Assembly: GCF_030406905.1 (NCBI RefSeq) | Contig: NZ_CP129137.1 | Span: 6,727,501 to 6,791,500 of the forward strand | Source: Streptomyces sp. HUAS CB01 | Lineage (GTDB): Bacteria; Actinomycetota; Actinomycetes; Streptomycetales; Streptomycetaceae | DNA length: 64,000 bases | Direction of reading: 5' to 3' | Part shown: in pieces, positions 47,432 to 56,035 of the stretch | How positions within the stretch are numbered: the stretch's first letter is position 1 | How the letters are laid out: each line of letters opens with the position of its first letter | The notes under the pieces: generated by a model | What the model was told of the DNA's origin: nothing | Seen by the model: the letters and a program-made list of their open reading frames with translations, nothing else | The model's database searches: none | Program-made: the position numbers and the translations under genes

Positions 47432-47814
47432 GGGCCGGACCCGGTGACCGGGTCCGGCCCGCCCCCACTGCCCCGGCCCGCCACCAGGCGGGCCGGGGCG
47501 CCGGCGTAAAGGACAGCCGCAAGCGGCTGGCGTCCGCCCCTTGAAGCGCCCTTCGGGCGCGGGGCGGACCAGCGGAAACGCCGCCCCCTGAGTGGCCTTC
47601 GGCCACGGGCGGCTTTCTCTGCCCTACGGGCAGGCGCTTCGCGCCGGCCCCTTCAAGCGCCCTTCGGGCACGGGCCCGCCCCTGCGGGGCTGAGGAGCCG
47701 CCTCCGCGGCCGGCCCAGGCCCCGAACGAGTCTCACTCGCGAGTCTGGTTGCTGTAATGTTTAAGGTGTCAAGTCCCGATGTGTTGCGCTGCCACCGCCG
47801 GCCGAAGGCCGGCG
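47432..47814. repeat. Array of about ten GC-rich hairpins
   Basis: Successive perfect or near-perfect stems: 13 bp at 47432-47460, 12 bp at 47471-47498, 6 bp at 47515-47528, a nested stem at 47532-47569, a nested stem at 47580-47613 followed by TTTCT, then 47633-47645, 47646-47676, 47678-47690 and an 8-bp stem at 47796-47814. Several have CTTCG at the apex. The region is non-coding. The 47580-47613 member looks like a terminator; the last sits just before the kinase-like gene and could affect its translation. Confidence 0.75.
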
Positions 47815-47844
47815 CAGCCCGGACACCGCCAAGGTAAGGAATCC

Positions 47845-48420
47845 ATGCGGAAAATCGCGCTCTTCGGACCACCCGCCACAGGAAAGACCACGCTGGCCAA
47901 GTGGCTCTCAGCAGAGCTCGGCTACCTACACACAGACCTCGATGACCTTCTCTTCGCCCCTGACGGCCCCCTGCCGCTGCCGGAGTTCCGCCGACAGGCA
48001 GGAGAGATCACCCGGCACGACGCATGGATCGTCGAGGGGAACTTTTCCAAGCTGGCCGATGTGGTCTGGCACCGCGCCGACGCACTCGTGTGGCTCGACT
48101 TCCCGCTGCCTCTGATCGTGTACCGCATCGTGCGCCGCAGCCTCTACCAGCTCACCGGACACGAAGACAGCCCACAGGCCAGGCGACTGACCTGGAGCAA
48201 GGCCTTCTTCCACCGCCGGTCGCTGCTGCGCACCGCCATCCGCAAGTACCGGAACAACCGGCCCCGCTATGCCCTGCAGGTAGCCGAGACAGCCGATCGG
48301 GGCGTCCAGGTCGTCAGGCTCCGCAACCCGCGTGAAGTCCGCAGATGGAAGACGGAAATGAGGAAAGGGCCGACGGAGAGCCACTCACACGGAGCGACCC
48401 GGCACACCGCCGGCCCTTGA
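47845..48420 (+). CDS. Adenylate-kinase-like P-loop NTPase
   Basis: A 191-residue protein with ATG after AAGGTAAGGA. The Walker A motif GPPATGKTT is at residues 8-16, followed by LAKWLSAELGYLHTDLDDLLF, which fits the topology-modulation/FlaR-type subgroup of small nucleotide kinases. Lid-region arginines appear in RIVRRSLYQLTGHEDSPQARR. The substrate is unknown. The C-terminal 25 residues are polar. It lies 92 bp before the helix-turn-helix gene in the same direction and downstream of the hairpin array, so it may be part of a mobile-element maintenance operon. Confidence 0.85.
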   Translation: MRKIALFGPPATGKTTLAKWLSAELGYLHTDLDDLLFAPDGPLPLPEFRRQAGEITRHDAWIVEGNFSKLADVVWHRADALVWLDFPLPLIVYRIVRRSLYQLTGHEDSPQARRLTWSKAFFHRRSLLRTAIRKYRNNRPRYALQVAETADRGVQVVRLRNPREVRRWKTEMRKGPTESHSHGATRHTAGP

Positions 48421-48512
48421 CCAACCATCCGTGCCGGCGGAACGCCAGCGCAGGAAGTACCACCAGCCTACAAGGCCCCCCGCGACCCCACAGCAGCTCA
48501 AGGAACCCCACA

Positions 48513-49118
48513 GTGATCCCCCGCAACCGGCCAGTGATCAATGAGGCCGACATCGCCCAGCAAGCCGGCGTCCCCATCGCCACCTGGCGGCGCCGCGATG
48601 CCCCCGCCTTCCGCCAGCGCGTAGCAAGCCTCTTCCCCCGCAGCCGCATCCTGATCTACGACCTCGCCCAAGCCCGTGCCTACCTCGCGGGCAAGCCCAT
48701 TCCCACGCTGCCCACCGGAGAACATCCCGACGACCTCCTCAACGACGAAGAGGCAGCCGCCCTCCTCGGCGTCTCGGCAAGCACCGTCCGCGCCTACGCG
48801 ACCCAGGGCTACATCTCAGCAGGCAAAACTCTCTACAGCCTCCGCGTGTGGCCCCGCGGAGACCTCGAAGAACGCCGGAACAACCCACCCGGCCAGGGAA
48901 AGGGCGGCGGTCGCCCACCAGGCACAGGAAAGGGCCCCCGCAAAGCACACGCCTACGAAGGCGATCCCCGCCTGCACACCGCGACCGCAGCCCTCAGCAC
49001 CGCCGGCGACACCCCCCGCCACCACCTCGCAGCATCCCTCGCCCAACAGCACGGCGGATCGACACGCACCTGGGAACGCCTCCTCACCCAGGCCAGCCAG
49101 ACCTCCCCGCCCGACTGA
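48513..49118 (+). CDS. Helix-turn-helix protein, paralogue of the gene at 8031
   Basis: A 201-residue protein; GTG at 48513 with AAGGA nine bases upstream (48500-48504). The central HTH_17-like motif HPDDLLNDEEAAALLGVSASTVRAYATQGYI corresponds almost residue by residue to the 8031-8702 protein. The N-terminal segment (IAQQAGVPIATWRRRDAPAFRQR) parallels its VAEAMGLPLHSWRRNV. A Gly/Pro-rich basic linker (GQGKGGGRPPGTGKGPRKA) leads to a C-terminal helical unit. Two diverged copies in 40 kb suggest two different mobile elements of one type contributed to this region. Probable DNA-binding regulator or replication accessory. Confidence 0.8.
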   Translation: MIPRNRPVINEADIAQQAGVPIATWRRRDAPAFRQRVASLFPRSRILIYDLAQARAYLAGKPIPTLPTGEHPDDLLNDEEAAALLGVSASTVRAYATQGYISAGKTLYSLRVWPRGDLEERRNNPPGQGKGGGRPPGTGKGPRKAHAYEGDPRLHTATAALSTAGDTPRHHLAASLAQQHGGSTRTWERLLTQASQTSPPD

Positions 49119-49254
49119 TCCGCACGCGGAAGGGCCGGCACTGGCTTTGTTCACGAGAAGAGTTTCGACAGCACTTGGGCCTGCTGGCGCGGTCCCCGTT
49201 GATCAAGGACGCGAGGCCGGTGAGTCCCCAGCCGGCCGGTCGCGCCGGGCTGAG

Positions 49255-49665
49255 CTACGGGTGCACCTGCCACCAACGGTCCGCCTCGACGCGGGCCACT
49301 TCGGCGTCGTACTGACGCGCATCGAAGTGGAGCTCAGGCGGCGGGTAGGGCGCTGTCATCCCCGTCCCCAACGGAACCTCCCAGTCCGACCACTGCACGA
49401 TCTCCCCGAACCGCTGCACAACCACAGTCAGGAAGCCGCAGCAGCCGCCGGTGCAGTCCGGTTCCCCCAGCTCCAGGCGGCGCGCGTCGCTGGTCGCCCG
49501 GAGAGGGCTGGGATGGCCGGCCGGCAGCGCATCAGCCGCGTACGGTCCGCGGCCGCCCTCGCCGACCGCCGCCTCGACCACGTCCTCGCCGGTGACCCAG
49601 AGCCGCAACTGGGCAGCGAACCGGGGTCCCGGCGGCAACACCCTGATCTCCAAACGATCGAACAT
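49255..49665 (-). CDS. Hypothetical protein, probably C-terminally truncated
   Basis: A 136-residue protein starting MFDRLEIRVLPPGPRFAAQLRLWVTG, a recurrent uncharacterised Streptomyces family. It contains DCTGGCCGFLTVVVQRFGE with three clustered Cys and ends DAEVARVEADRWWQVHP. From memory, family members continue past the RWW motif for several dozen residues, so the 3' end was probably lost near 49255. No membrane helix or signal peptide. Confidence 0.6.
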   Translation of the reverse strand: MFDRLEIRVLPPGPRFAAQLRLWVTGEDVVEAAVGEGGRGPYAADALPAGHPSPLRATSDARRLELGEPDCTGGCCGFLTVVVQRFGEIVQWSDWEVPLGTGMTAPYPPPELHFDARQYDAEVARVEADRWWQVHP

Positions 49666-50081
49666 CAGACCACCCTACTGGGCGCGCTGACGTCAGGCGT
49701 GAGGCCAGCCGACGCCCACCTCGGCCCGGCTGGCCGGCGGGTTTGAGGTGACTCCCGTTCTCGTAAACCTCGCCCCAGGGCCAATCCGGATGCCTCCCGA
49801 GATGGTGAACAACCGCTGTCGAAACTCGAAACTCGTGAACAGAGCCACCGCACCTCATGTGGTGTGCCGCCCCGCCCTTTTCCTCGAGGTCGTGGCGGGC
49901 AGGGCCGTGCCCCGTCAGCCGAGAAGTCAAGCCACCGGGCGCTGCCGTCACGGGCGGCGAAGGCGGGCCTGCTCTGGGGCCGCTACCGCGCCCGGGCCCG
50001 ATCCGCGCGTGCCCTGGCTGATCCCGCACCGCGGCTTACGCGGCCTGCGCGGCAGCCCCATCCTCGGCGGCGCGGGGACGC
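49666..50081. other. Intergenic, no gene recognised
   Basis: About 415 bases upstream of the hypothetical gene and downstream of the propeller lipoprotein gene. No frame with recognisable content. Confidence 0.55.
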
Positions 50082-51152
50082 TCAGGGGTTGGTGAGTTTG
50101 TACGCGCTGATGTTCTTGCCGGCCTGGATGAAGAGGTGTGTGGCGCTGGTGGCGAAGTAGGCGTCTTTGTCGCTGAGGGGGAGGGTCCAGTTGGTGTCGC
50201 CGGTGGTGGGGTTGAGGGAGCGGATCTCTTTGGATTTGGGGCGGGTGTAGAGGAGTTGTCCGGGGCTGGTGCCGATGAACTGGTGGTCGTCGGACTTGAT
50301 CTCCCACCGGATCTTGCCGGCCTTCCTGTCGAGCCCGTAGAGGTATTCGTTGTCGGCAGTGAACAGGGTGTCGCCGCGGACGGCGACTCTCCAGTCGCTG
50401 GGGGCGTGGAGCTTGGTGCGCCACTGGAGCCGGCCGGTGGTGAGGCTGATGGCGTAGAGGTGGCGGTCGGCGGAGCTGACGTAGACGGATCCGCCGTCGA
50501 TGACGGGTTCGGCGAGAATGCTTCCCGCTGATGGGGTGGCGTAGGTCCACAGGGGTTTTCCGTTGGAGCCGTTCAGGGCGCGGACTTTGCCGTTGGCGGT
50601 GACGGTGACGAGGACGTTGCCGGCGGCGGCGATGCGCTCCATCCCGACGTCGTCGGTTTCCCAGCGCTGCCAGGTGACTTTGTGGGTGGTGAGGTCGACG
50701 GCGCGGAGTTGGCCGTCGAATTTGGTGTGGACGTGGCTGGTGGTGGCGACCGGTTCGTATCCGTCGGTGACGGCGGGCTTGGGGTCCGAGGTGACAGCGG
50801 TCCACAGAGGTTTGCCGGTTTCCGGGTCGATCGCGTTGATGCGGCCGTCGCCGGCGCTGTAGACGGCCTGCTTCGTGGCGCGAGGGCAGGACTGGTTCGG
50901 AGCCTTGTAGCTCCACATGATCTTGCCGCTGGCCGGGTCGTAGCGCTGGACCGTACCACCACCGGAGTCGACCAGCGCCTTGGCCTCGTACTGCAGGCAC
51001 CACCGCTTCTCCGGCAGCGGACGGCTCCATGCCGGTTTGCTCTCGACGCCGGGCCCCGGGTCTTCGTGGCAGGCGGTCAGCAGGGCTGCCGCGGCCGAGA
51101 GTGTCACGAGGAGCGCCGCCCGCTTGTACCGGGGTCGCCTGGTAGAGGTCAT
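50082..51152 (-). CDS. PQQ-like beta-propeller lipoprotein
   Basis: A 356-residue protein. The lipoprotein signal has a lipobox LLTAC with Cys28. About seven propeller blades follow, with typical repeats (YDPASGKIMWSY, IDPETGKPLWTA, LNGSNGKPLWTYA, LDRKAGKIRWEI). No PQQ-enzyme active site is seen, so this is a binding or scaffold propeller outside the membrane. The ATG overlaps the stop of the upstream gene (ATGA at 51149-51152), which encodes a protein with the same propeller type at its C-terminus. The two probably act together on the outer face of the membrane. Confidence 0.88.
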   Translation of the reverse strand: MTSTRRPRYKRAALLVTLSAAAALLTACHEDPGPGVESKPAWSRPLPEKRWCLQYEAKALVDSGGGTVQRYDPASGKIMWSYKAPNQSCPRATKQAVYSAGDGRINAIDPETGKPLWTAVTSDPKPAVTDGYEPVATTSHVHTKFDGQLRAVDLTTHKVTWQRWETDDVGMERIAAAGNVLVTVTANGKVRALNGSNGKPLWTYATPSAGSILAEPVIDGGSVYVSSADRHLYAISLTTGRLQWRTKLHAPSDWRVAVRGDTLFTADNEYLYGLDRKAGKIRWEIKSDDHQFIGTSPGQLLYTRPKSKEIRSLNPTTGDTNWTLPLSDKDAYFATSATHLFIQAGKNISAYKLTNP

Positions 51153-54130
51153 GTGAACTCCCCCGCGGGGACATGGACGAGACGGTGGTTCACGCCGGCC
51201 ACGAACACGCCTTCGGCGGTGGCGAGGGTGCCGCGGATCTTGTTGTCACTCTCGTAGAAGGAGCCCATGAAACCGCCGTCGCCGACGCGCAGGGCAAACA
51301 GCCGACGGCCTTGGCTGGAGTAGTAGAGACGGTCGGCAAACAAGGCGAGGTTGCCCAACGGGGCATCGCCGGAAGAGGTGGGGAACGCGCGCTGCCAGCG
51401 TTCCTTGCCGGTCTTCAAGTCAAGAGCCCGGAGCAGCTTCTCGTCGTCTGTCGAAGCGCGGAGGTACAGCGTCGTGGCGTCGGCGGCCATGTTCCGGCCC
51501 TCAGCGGTGACCGCACGACGCCAGGTCTCCTTGCCGGCACTGTCGAGCGCGACGACGTGCGTGTCGGTCACCGCGACCACGGTCTGCCCGGAGGTGACAC
51601 ACCCGAGATTCCGGTGCGAGGGCGTGAGGGTCCGCTTCCACTTCGTTGCACCGGAGCTCAGGTCCAGCGCCCACAGGAACCCCTTCTCGGTCATGACGTA
51701 GGCCGTGCCATTCCGGACGGTGATACGACCCAAGGAGTTTCGACGGAAACCGGCGACCTCCGACAGGGCGATGCGGCCCGTGGCGTTCGATTCCAGAGAC
51801 TGCGTCCAGAGCTCGTCGCCGTTCTGAGCCAGCCGAGCCGTGATGGTAGGTCCGTTGGTGGTCACCAGGACTCCGCTCTGCGTCACCGCGGCGGACTCCA
51901 TCCCGTCCATGACCTCGTCCCACTTCACCGCCCCGGTCTTCACCTCGAGGGTGCGCAGCTTCTTGTCCATGGTCATCACGTGGACCAGCCCGTTCGCGGC
52001 GACGGGCTGGGCGATCAGACCACCGCTTGGCGTGGTCCATTTCAGCGTGCCGGTCTTGGCGTCGGCCCCGTAGACATCGCGGTTGTGTCCGGACGTCACC
52101 AGCGTGCCGCCATCGAGCACAGGCGCCCAGTCCAGAGGCTGGGCTGTCTTGAGGACCCAGTCCGGTTCGGCGTCGGCCTGCAGATAGGTCACCCCCGGCT
52201 TCTCACCGGCCTTGCCAGTCGATGCCGGATCGTCCTCATCGAGGACGACCAGCAGGGTGATGAAGGCGCCGATCAAGACGACGAAAGAGAAGAACACAAA
52301 CGCGACGACGCAGCCGTCGCCATCCACATTCTTCGTCTTCACCACGGCCGGTGAAGCAGCCGATGATCTCGGCGGCTTCTTCGCCGCTGTGTAAGGGCTC
52401 GGCTTCGCGCCTGGCTTCGGCGCGGAAGGCGATGGGGCTGAGGGCGTGCGAGGGCGCGATGGTCCCGGCGATGTCGAGTACGGCGACGCGTAAGGGGAGG
52501 ACGGGGGATCCGAGTACCGCGACGGGAGCTTGGCAGACGTCCCGGCGGGCGGGGAGCCGTAGGGAGCAGACCCTGGCGGCGCCGGGGAGCCGTATCCAGA
52601 GGATGCGGGCGGCGGCGAGTAGCCGGAGGGGGGGTGCGAAGACGTGGGCGCGGGTGGCGGCGGGGAGCCGTAGGAAGAGGTCGGCGGCTGTGAGGAGCCG
52701 GACGGGGCTGGCCCGGACCCGCGCGGCGGAGGCGAGTAGCCGGACGGGAAGGAGGCGCGCGGGGCCGGCGGCCAGTCTGGCCTCGCGTATCCCGGCGTCG
52801 GTGGAGTCGGCCTCGTGGGAGGCTTCGTCTTGGCGGGTGCGTCTGTTTCCCCCGGGGGAACAACGACCGCCTCAGGGTCGGGTCCGGCCTTGGCCGCGGG
52901 GCTGGTTGTTTCCCCCGGAGGAATCCCGGCTTGCCTCTGGATACGGGCGACTTCGTGCCCGATCGTGGCCCACGCCTCATCCACCGTGCTCTTGGCCTCC
53001 GCAAGGGCTTCCTCCGGGGCGGTGCGGTCCTCCAGCAGGGCATCGCGGGAACGGAACGCGGCAACCAGACGCTCCTCCAGATCGGCCACCTGACGCTCGG
53101 CAGCGATCCGCAGCCGCTGCTGCTCCGCCTCGCTCTCCTGCGCCTGACGCAGTTCCTCCTCCAGCCTCAGTTGCGCGACGCGTGCCTGCAGCAGCCGCTG
53201 GCTGACCTCCGCACGCGACGCAAGGGCAGCATCCCGCTCGGCGGCCCGCTGCGCGGCGTCACTCTCCGCGCGCTCAAGGCTCTCCCTCACCTCAGCCAGC
53301 TCCGCCTGCGCCGTCTGCTCCGCCCGCCGGCTCTCCTCAACCGCTTTTTGCGCGGCCAGCAGAGCCGCACGCAGCTCACCGACCTCCTTCTCCCGATCGG
53401 CATCGAGGCGGGTTGCTTGCCGGTCCTGCTGCTCGACCAGGTCGAGCAGTCGCTGCACCTCTTTACGCGCGGCTTGCTGCCGGCCACGGGCCTTGCGCGC
53501 CGCACGGGCAAGCTCTGCCTGCTGCTCCAGGCAACGCTCAAGGTCGTCTTCGGCGGCCTGTGCCTGTTCCAGCTCCAGCAGCCCGCCCCGACGCGTACGC
53601 TTCGCCTGCGCTTCTAAGGACGCGACTTCCTGCCGGGCCTTCTCCAAGCTCTCCTGACAGCGCACCAGTTCCGTCCGCAGCCGCTGCTGCTCGGCCAACG
53701 CCTGCTCGCGCTGCGCGACGGAGCGGTCCCGCTCGTCCATCAGCCGGTAGGAGTCGTGCAGCGGCTTGTTGGTGATCTTCAGTGCTGCGTAGTAGGCCTC
53801 GATCACGCGCTCGCGCGCTTCACCGGGCAGCGGCTGGCCCACGATCTCTTCCGCGTAGGCGAGCAGACGCAGCAGCTTGTCCCGGTCCGGTACCCGGTCC
53901 GCGTTCCGCAACCGCGACAGCGTGGTGGCGCTGAACCCCGAGCCGAGCGCCTTGGAGATGTCGGCCGTGGTGACACCCAGTGCGGTGAGCCGGTCGAAGA
54001 ACTCGGTACGGATCAGCTCAGCGAACTCACGCTGAGCCCCACCCGCGGACGCCGCCAGGTCTTTGGGCTGCCGCCCCTGCTTACGCGGCACGCGCGGCTC
54101 GGGGGAATTCCTGCCGTCACCCTCGGCCAT
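51149..54130 (-). CDS. HTH / coiled-coil / transmembrane / beta-propeller protein
   Basis: A 993-residue protein; ATG at 54130 chosen for the AAGGGGAG site just upstream. Residues about 30-80 form an XRE-like helix-turn-helix (FFDRLTALGVTTADISKALGSG and SATTLSRLRNADRVP). A long coiled coil (about 125-375) and a Pro/Ser-rich linker (about 395-570) follow. One membrane helix lies at about 605-630 (CVVAFVFFSFVVLIGAFITL), then a PQQ-like propeller to the end (TGTLKWTTPSGG, GATKWKRT, GKERWQRAF). Topology implies a cytoplasmic DNA-binding or signalling head and an extracellular propeller sensor. The architecture is unusual. It is coupled to the propeller lipoprotein and divergent from the small gene at 54287. 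Confidence 0.85.
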   Translation of the reverse strand: MAEGDGRNSPEPRVPRKQGRQPKDLAASAGGAQREFAELIRTEFFDRLTALGVTTADISKALGSGFSATTLSRLRNADRVPDRDKLLRLLAYAEEIVGQPLPGEARERVIEAYYAALKITNKPLHDSYRLMDERDRSVAQREQALAEQQRLRTELVRCQESLEKARQEVASLEAQAKRTRRGGLLELEQAQAAEDDLERCLEQQAELARAARKARGRQQAARKEVQRLLDLVEQQDRQATRLDADREKEVGELRAALLAAQKAVEESRRAEQTAQAELAEVRESLERAESDAAQRAAERDAALASRAEVSQRLLQARVAQLRLEEELRQAQESEAEQQRLRIAAERQVADLEERLVAAFRSRDALLEDRTAPEEALAEAKSTVDEAWATIGHEVARIQRQAGIPPGETTSPAAKAGPDPEAVVVPPGETDAPAKTKPPTRPTPPTPGYARPDWPPAPRASFPSGYSPPPRGSGPAPSGSSQPPTSSYGSPPPPAPTSSHPPSGYSPPPASSGYGSPAPPGSAPYGSPPAGTSAKLPSRYSDPPSSPYASPYSTSPGPSRPRTPSAPSPSAPKPGAKPSPYTAAKKPPRSSAASPAVVKTKNVDGDGCVVAFVFFSFVVLIGAFITLLVVLDEDDPASTGKAGEKPGVTYLQADAEPDWVLKTAQPLDWAPVLDGGTLVTSGHNRDVYGADAKTGTLKWTTPSGGLIAQPVAANGLVHVMTMDKKLRTLEVKTGAVKWDEVMDGMESAAVTQSGVLVTTNGPTITARLAQNGDELWTQSLESNATGRIALSEVAGFRRNSLGRITVRNGTAYVMTEKGFLWALDLSSGATKWKRTLTPSHRNLGCVTSGQTVVAVTDTHVVALDSAGKETWRRAVTAEGRNMAADATTLYLRASTDDEKLLRALDLKTGKERWQRAFPTSSGDAPLGNLALFADRLYYSSQGRRLFALRVGDGGFMGSFYESDNKIRGTLATAEGVFVAGVNHRLVHVPAGEFT

Positions 54131-54163
54131 GTGACTCCCCTTGGCTGCCACCCCTGGGGGGAT

Positions 54164-54195
54164 GTTGATTCCCCCTGTGGTCAGCGTTGTTCCCC
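54164..54195. promoter_or_regulatory. Possible operator: direct repeat GTTG(A)TTCCCC
   Basis: Two copies (54164-54174 and 54186-54195) start 22 bp apart, two helical turns, in the divergent region upstream of the HTH-propeller gene. The HTH protein itself could bind here, but there is no direct evidence. Confidence 0.3.
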
Positions 54196-54286
54196 GTTGT
54201 GGATCAAAGTTCAGCCCTCAACCATCGAGATCGCCGGCAGCAAACAGCGTCCGGAAACAGCCGAGTTGAGGAACAGGAAGACAATC

Positions 54287-54724
54287 ATGCTGGATAATTC
54301 TCGCGTACGTCAGCACATCGCCGAAGAACGACGCCACCCCCGCCCCCGCACGCCGCTCCTCCTGAGGGCGACGGCGCTCGCCTGGGGGACCGGACTCCTG
54401 CTCGCCGGCCCCGCCCACGCGTCCGGCAGCGATCTCCTCGCCTCCCTCCAGCCCGCCGCCTCCGCCCAGCCCGCAGCACCCACCCCGGAGCAGCCCGCGG
54501 CGAACCCCGCGACACCAGAAGCGGCCCCCGGCCCCCCGGCCCCTGCTCCCCAGATGGACACCCAGCCGCCCGGCGTCAGCGCCTACATGCCGGCCGAGGC
54601 ACTCATCACCATCCTCGTCATCACCGCGATCTTCACCCTCAGCCTCCGCTTCGGACCCGCCCTCGCGAAAACCGGCATCGAAGGCCTCCTGCGCCTGCTC
54701 CGCAACACACCCCCCGCCCCTTGA
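54287..54724 (+). CDS. Small Pro/Ala-rich membrane-anchored secreted protein
   Basis: A 145-residue protein with ATG after AGGAAG. A signal sequence covers residues 20-45 (LLLRATALAWGTGLLLAGPAHASG). A Pro/Ala/Gln linker of about 50 residues (PAASAQPAAPTPEQPA) leads to one C-terminal membrane helix (ALITILVITAIFTLSLRFG). The layout resembles small wall-spanning or extracellular tether proteins. It is divergent from the HTH-propeller gene, with which it may share regulation. No known family. Confidence 0.65.
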   Translation: MLDNSRVRQHIAEERRHPRPRTPLLLRATALAWGTGLLLAGPAHASGSDLLASLQPAASAQPAAPTPEQPAANPATPEAAPGPPAPAPQMDTQPPGVSAYMPAEALITILVITAIFTLSLRFGPALAKTGIEGLLRLLRNTPPAP

Positions 54725-54871
54725 CGGGCCCGTACCAGCCCGGCGGTGCCCCGGCCCCCGTCATGTGCCCGCCGGTGGTGAAGTTCGCGCCGATACGGAG
54801 TGGCGTCCGTGGCCGGGGTGCCCGGCCACCTGGCCATCAACCGGTCACTTCTCGGACGATTGCCCTGCTAG

Positions 54872-55085
54872 TCAGCACAGGCGGATGGAGCGCCACCCCC
54901 GGTCGCGGCAGATCAGCCCCCGCTGCTGCAGCTTGCCCAGCTGGTACGCCGTCGAGCCAGTGCTCGACAAGCCCACCGCCCGGCTGATCTCCAAGACCGT
55001 CGGGGACTCACTGCATCCGCGATCCACTCGCGGATGCAGTGAGGGATCCGGCGCTCCCTCTCGCTGATCTCTCTCACGCGGCCTC
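54872..55085 (-). pseudogene. LexA-type winged-helix fragment
   Basis: The 5' part reads EISERERRIPHCIREWIAD and then shifts frame to PTVLEISRAVGLSSTGSTAYQLGKLQQRGLI. Together these are the LexA N-terminal DNA-binding domain pattern, with recognition helix SSTGSTAYQLGKL. The shift falls at the 37-bp palindrome 55007-55043. No protease domain is present. Short LexA-N-terminus-only genes do occur in Streptomyces, so only the frameshift marks this as broken. Confidence 0.65.
55007..55043. repeat. Perfect 16-bp-stem palindrome
   Basis: 55007-55022 pairs fully with 55028-55043 around a five-base loop. It lies in the coding sequence of the LexA-like fragment, where the reading frame breaks. Confidence 0.85.
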
Positions 55086-55316
55086 CCTCCAGCCGTCATC
55101 TGCACGGGCGGCCCGCCGCAGCTCCCCCCACATGGCTGGCGAGCGGCCCGTTTCAGTCCAGAAGGGGTGCCTGGCGATACGGCATGACTCCACGATCAGG
55201 CGGCGCCGCAACGCCGTGGTTCCGACCGAGGGAGAACAGCGAGCCAGCGCCTCATACGTGCGGAGCCAGTCACGCTGGATCTGCACCAGGTCATCAGGGA
55301 AGCCGTATCGCGCCAT
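55074..55316 (-). CDS. Small conserved Streptomyces hypothetical protein
   Basis: An 80-residue protein. The start at 55316 (MARYGFPDDLVQIQRDWLRTYEALA) was chosen because this is the usual N-terminus of a recurrent Streptomyces family. The rest is helical and Arg-rich (TTALRRRLIVESCRIARHPFW). The ribosome binding site is weak. It is encoded just upstream of the LexA-like fragment in the same direction and overlaps its start by about 10 bp, which suggests an original two-gene operon. Confidence 0.6.
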   Translation of the reverse strand: MARYGFPDDLVQIQRDWLRTYEALARCSPSVGTTALRRRLIVESCRIARHPFWTETGRSPAMWGELRRAARADDGWREAA

Positions 55317-55618
55317 GGCTCGATTAGAGCACGTGTTCGAATTTGTGTGCACGGCGAGACACGTCACCCGGAATGGTGAAAGGAGTCGGGAGGCGATCCC
55401 GGGCCCCCGGAGAACGCACGAGGTAGGTGGCGGCTGGACTCCCCGACGACCGTCCCGCCGCTTCCCGCCGCTAGAGATGCCCGTTCCGGAGCGACCCGCT
55501 GGCCGGCTGCCGCCTGCTGGAATGAGGTTGCAGGGGCTATCCCGCGCTGGAACGTGGGGTCATGGTGAGCTGGAAGCACGGGGGCGCCGTTCCAGCGCCC
55601 GGGAGGGAGGAGGACGCC
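55317..55618. other. Intergenic, no gene recognised
   Basis: Three hundred bases between divergent small genes. The GGGAGGGAGGAGG at its right end is the ribosome binding site of the HNH-like gene. Confidence 0.55.
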
Positions 55619-56035
55619 ATGCCGGAAGAGCAGCTGCCCCTGGTGCCGTGGGGGCGGTTGGCCGCCGACCCCGAGACCGTCGGGCGGTACGAGGCCAAGG
55701 TGCACCGCGGAGGCGGCCCGGACGCCCACCACTGGTGGCTGGGCGCCATCAGCGACTCCGGGCACGGGAAGCTCCGCGCGGGCAGCCGAGCGGCAGGCAC
55801 CTCCCGGGTGGTGTCGGCGCACGTACTGGGGTGGGCCATCCATCACGGGGCGGCCGCTCTCAGGAACGGAGCCGTGGTCCGGCACACGTGCGATGAGTCG
55901 AGCTGCCAGAACCCCCGACACTGGCTGATCGGGGAGCGACTGCAGAACGTCGTGGACTACGCCGCCCGGTCGCGCCTGGCCGGCCACGCGCTCGCAGACG
56001 TACGAGGCGCGGCCGGACGAGCGGTCGCCGTCCGG
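55619..56035 (+). pseudogene. HNH-like protein, 3'-truncated
   Basis: ATG at 55619 behind a strong GGAGG run starts MPEEQLPLVPWGRLAADPETV. The HNH-type pattern is visible: AHHWWLGAISDSGHGKLRAGS, then ALRNGAVVRHTCDESSCQNPRHWLIGE with the His/Cys metal site. The frame is good through GHALADVRGAAGRAVAVRDG. It then runs into sequence that encodes the opposite-strand nucleotidyltransferase. The C-terminus has been replaced, so it is probably broken, although the catalytic core remains. Confidence 0.7.

Noticed and set aside
47432..47814. Linear-replicon telomere
   Set aside because: Streptomyces telomeres are palindrome-rich, but this array is internal, flanked by genes on both sides, and I do not see the conserved telomere motifs.
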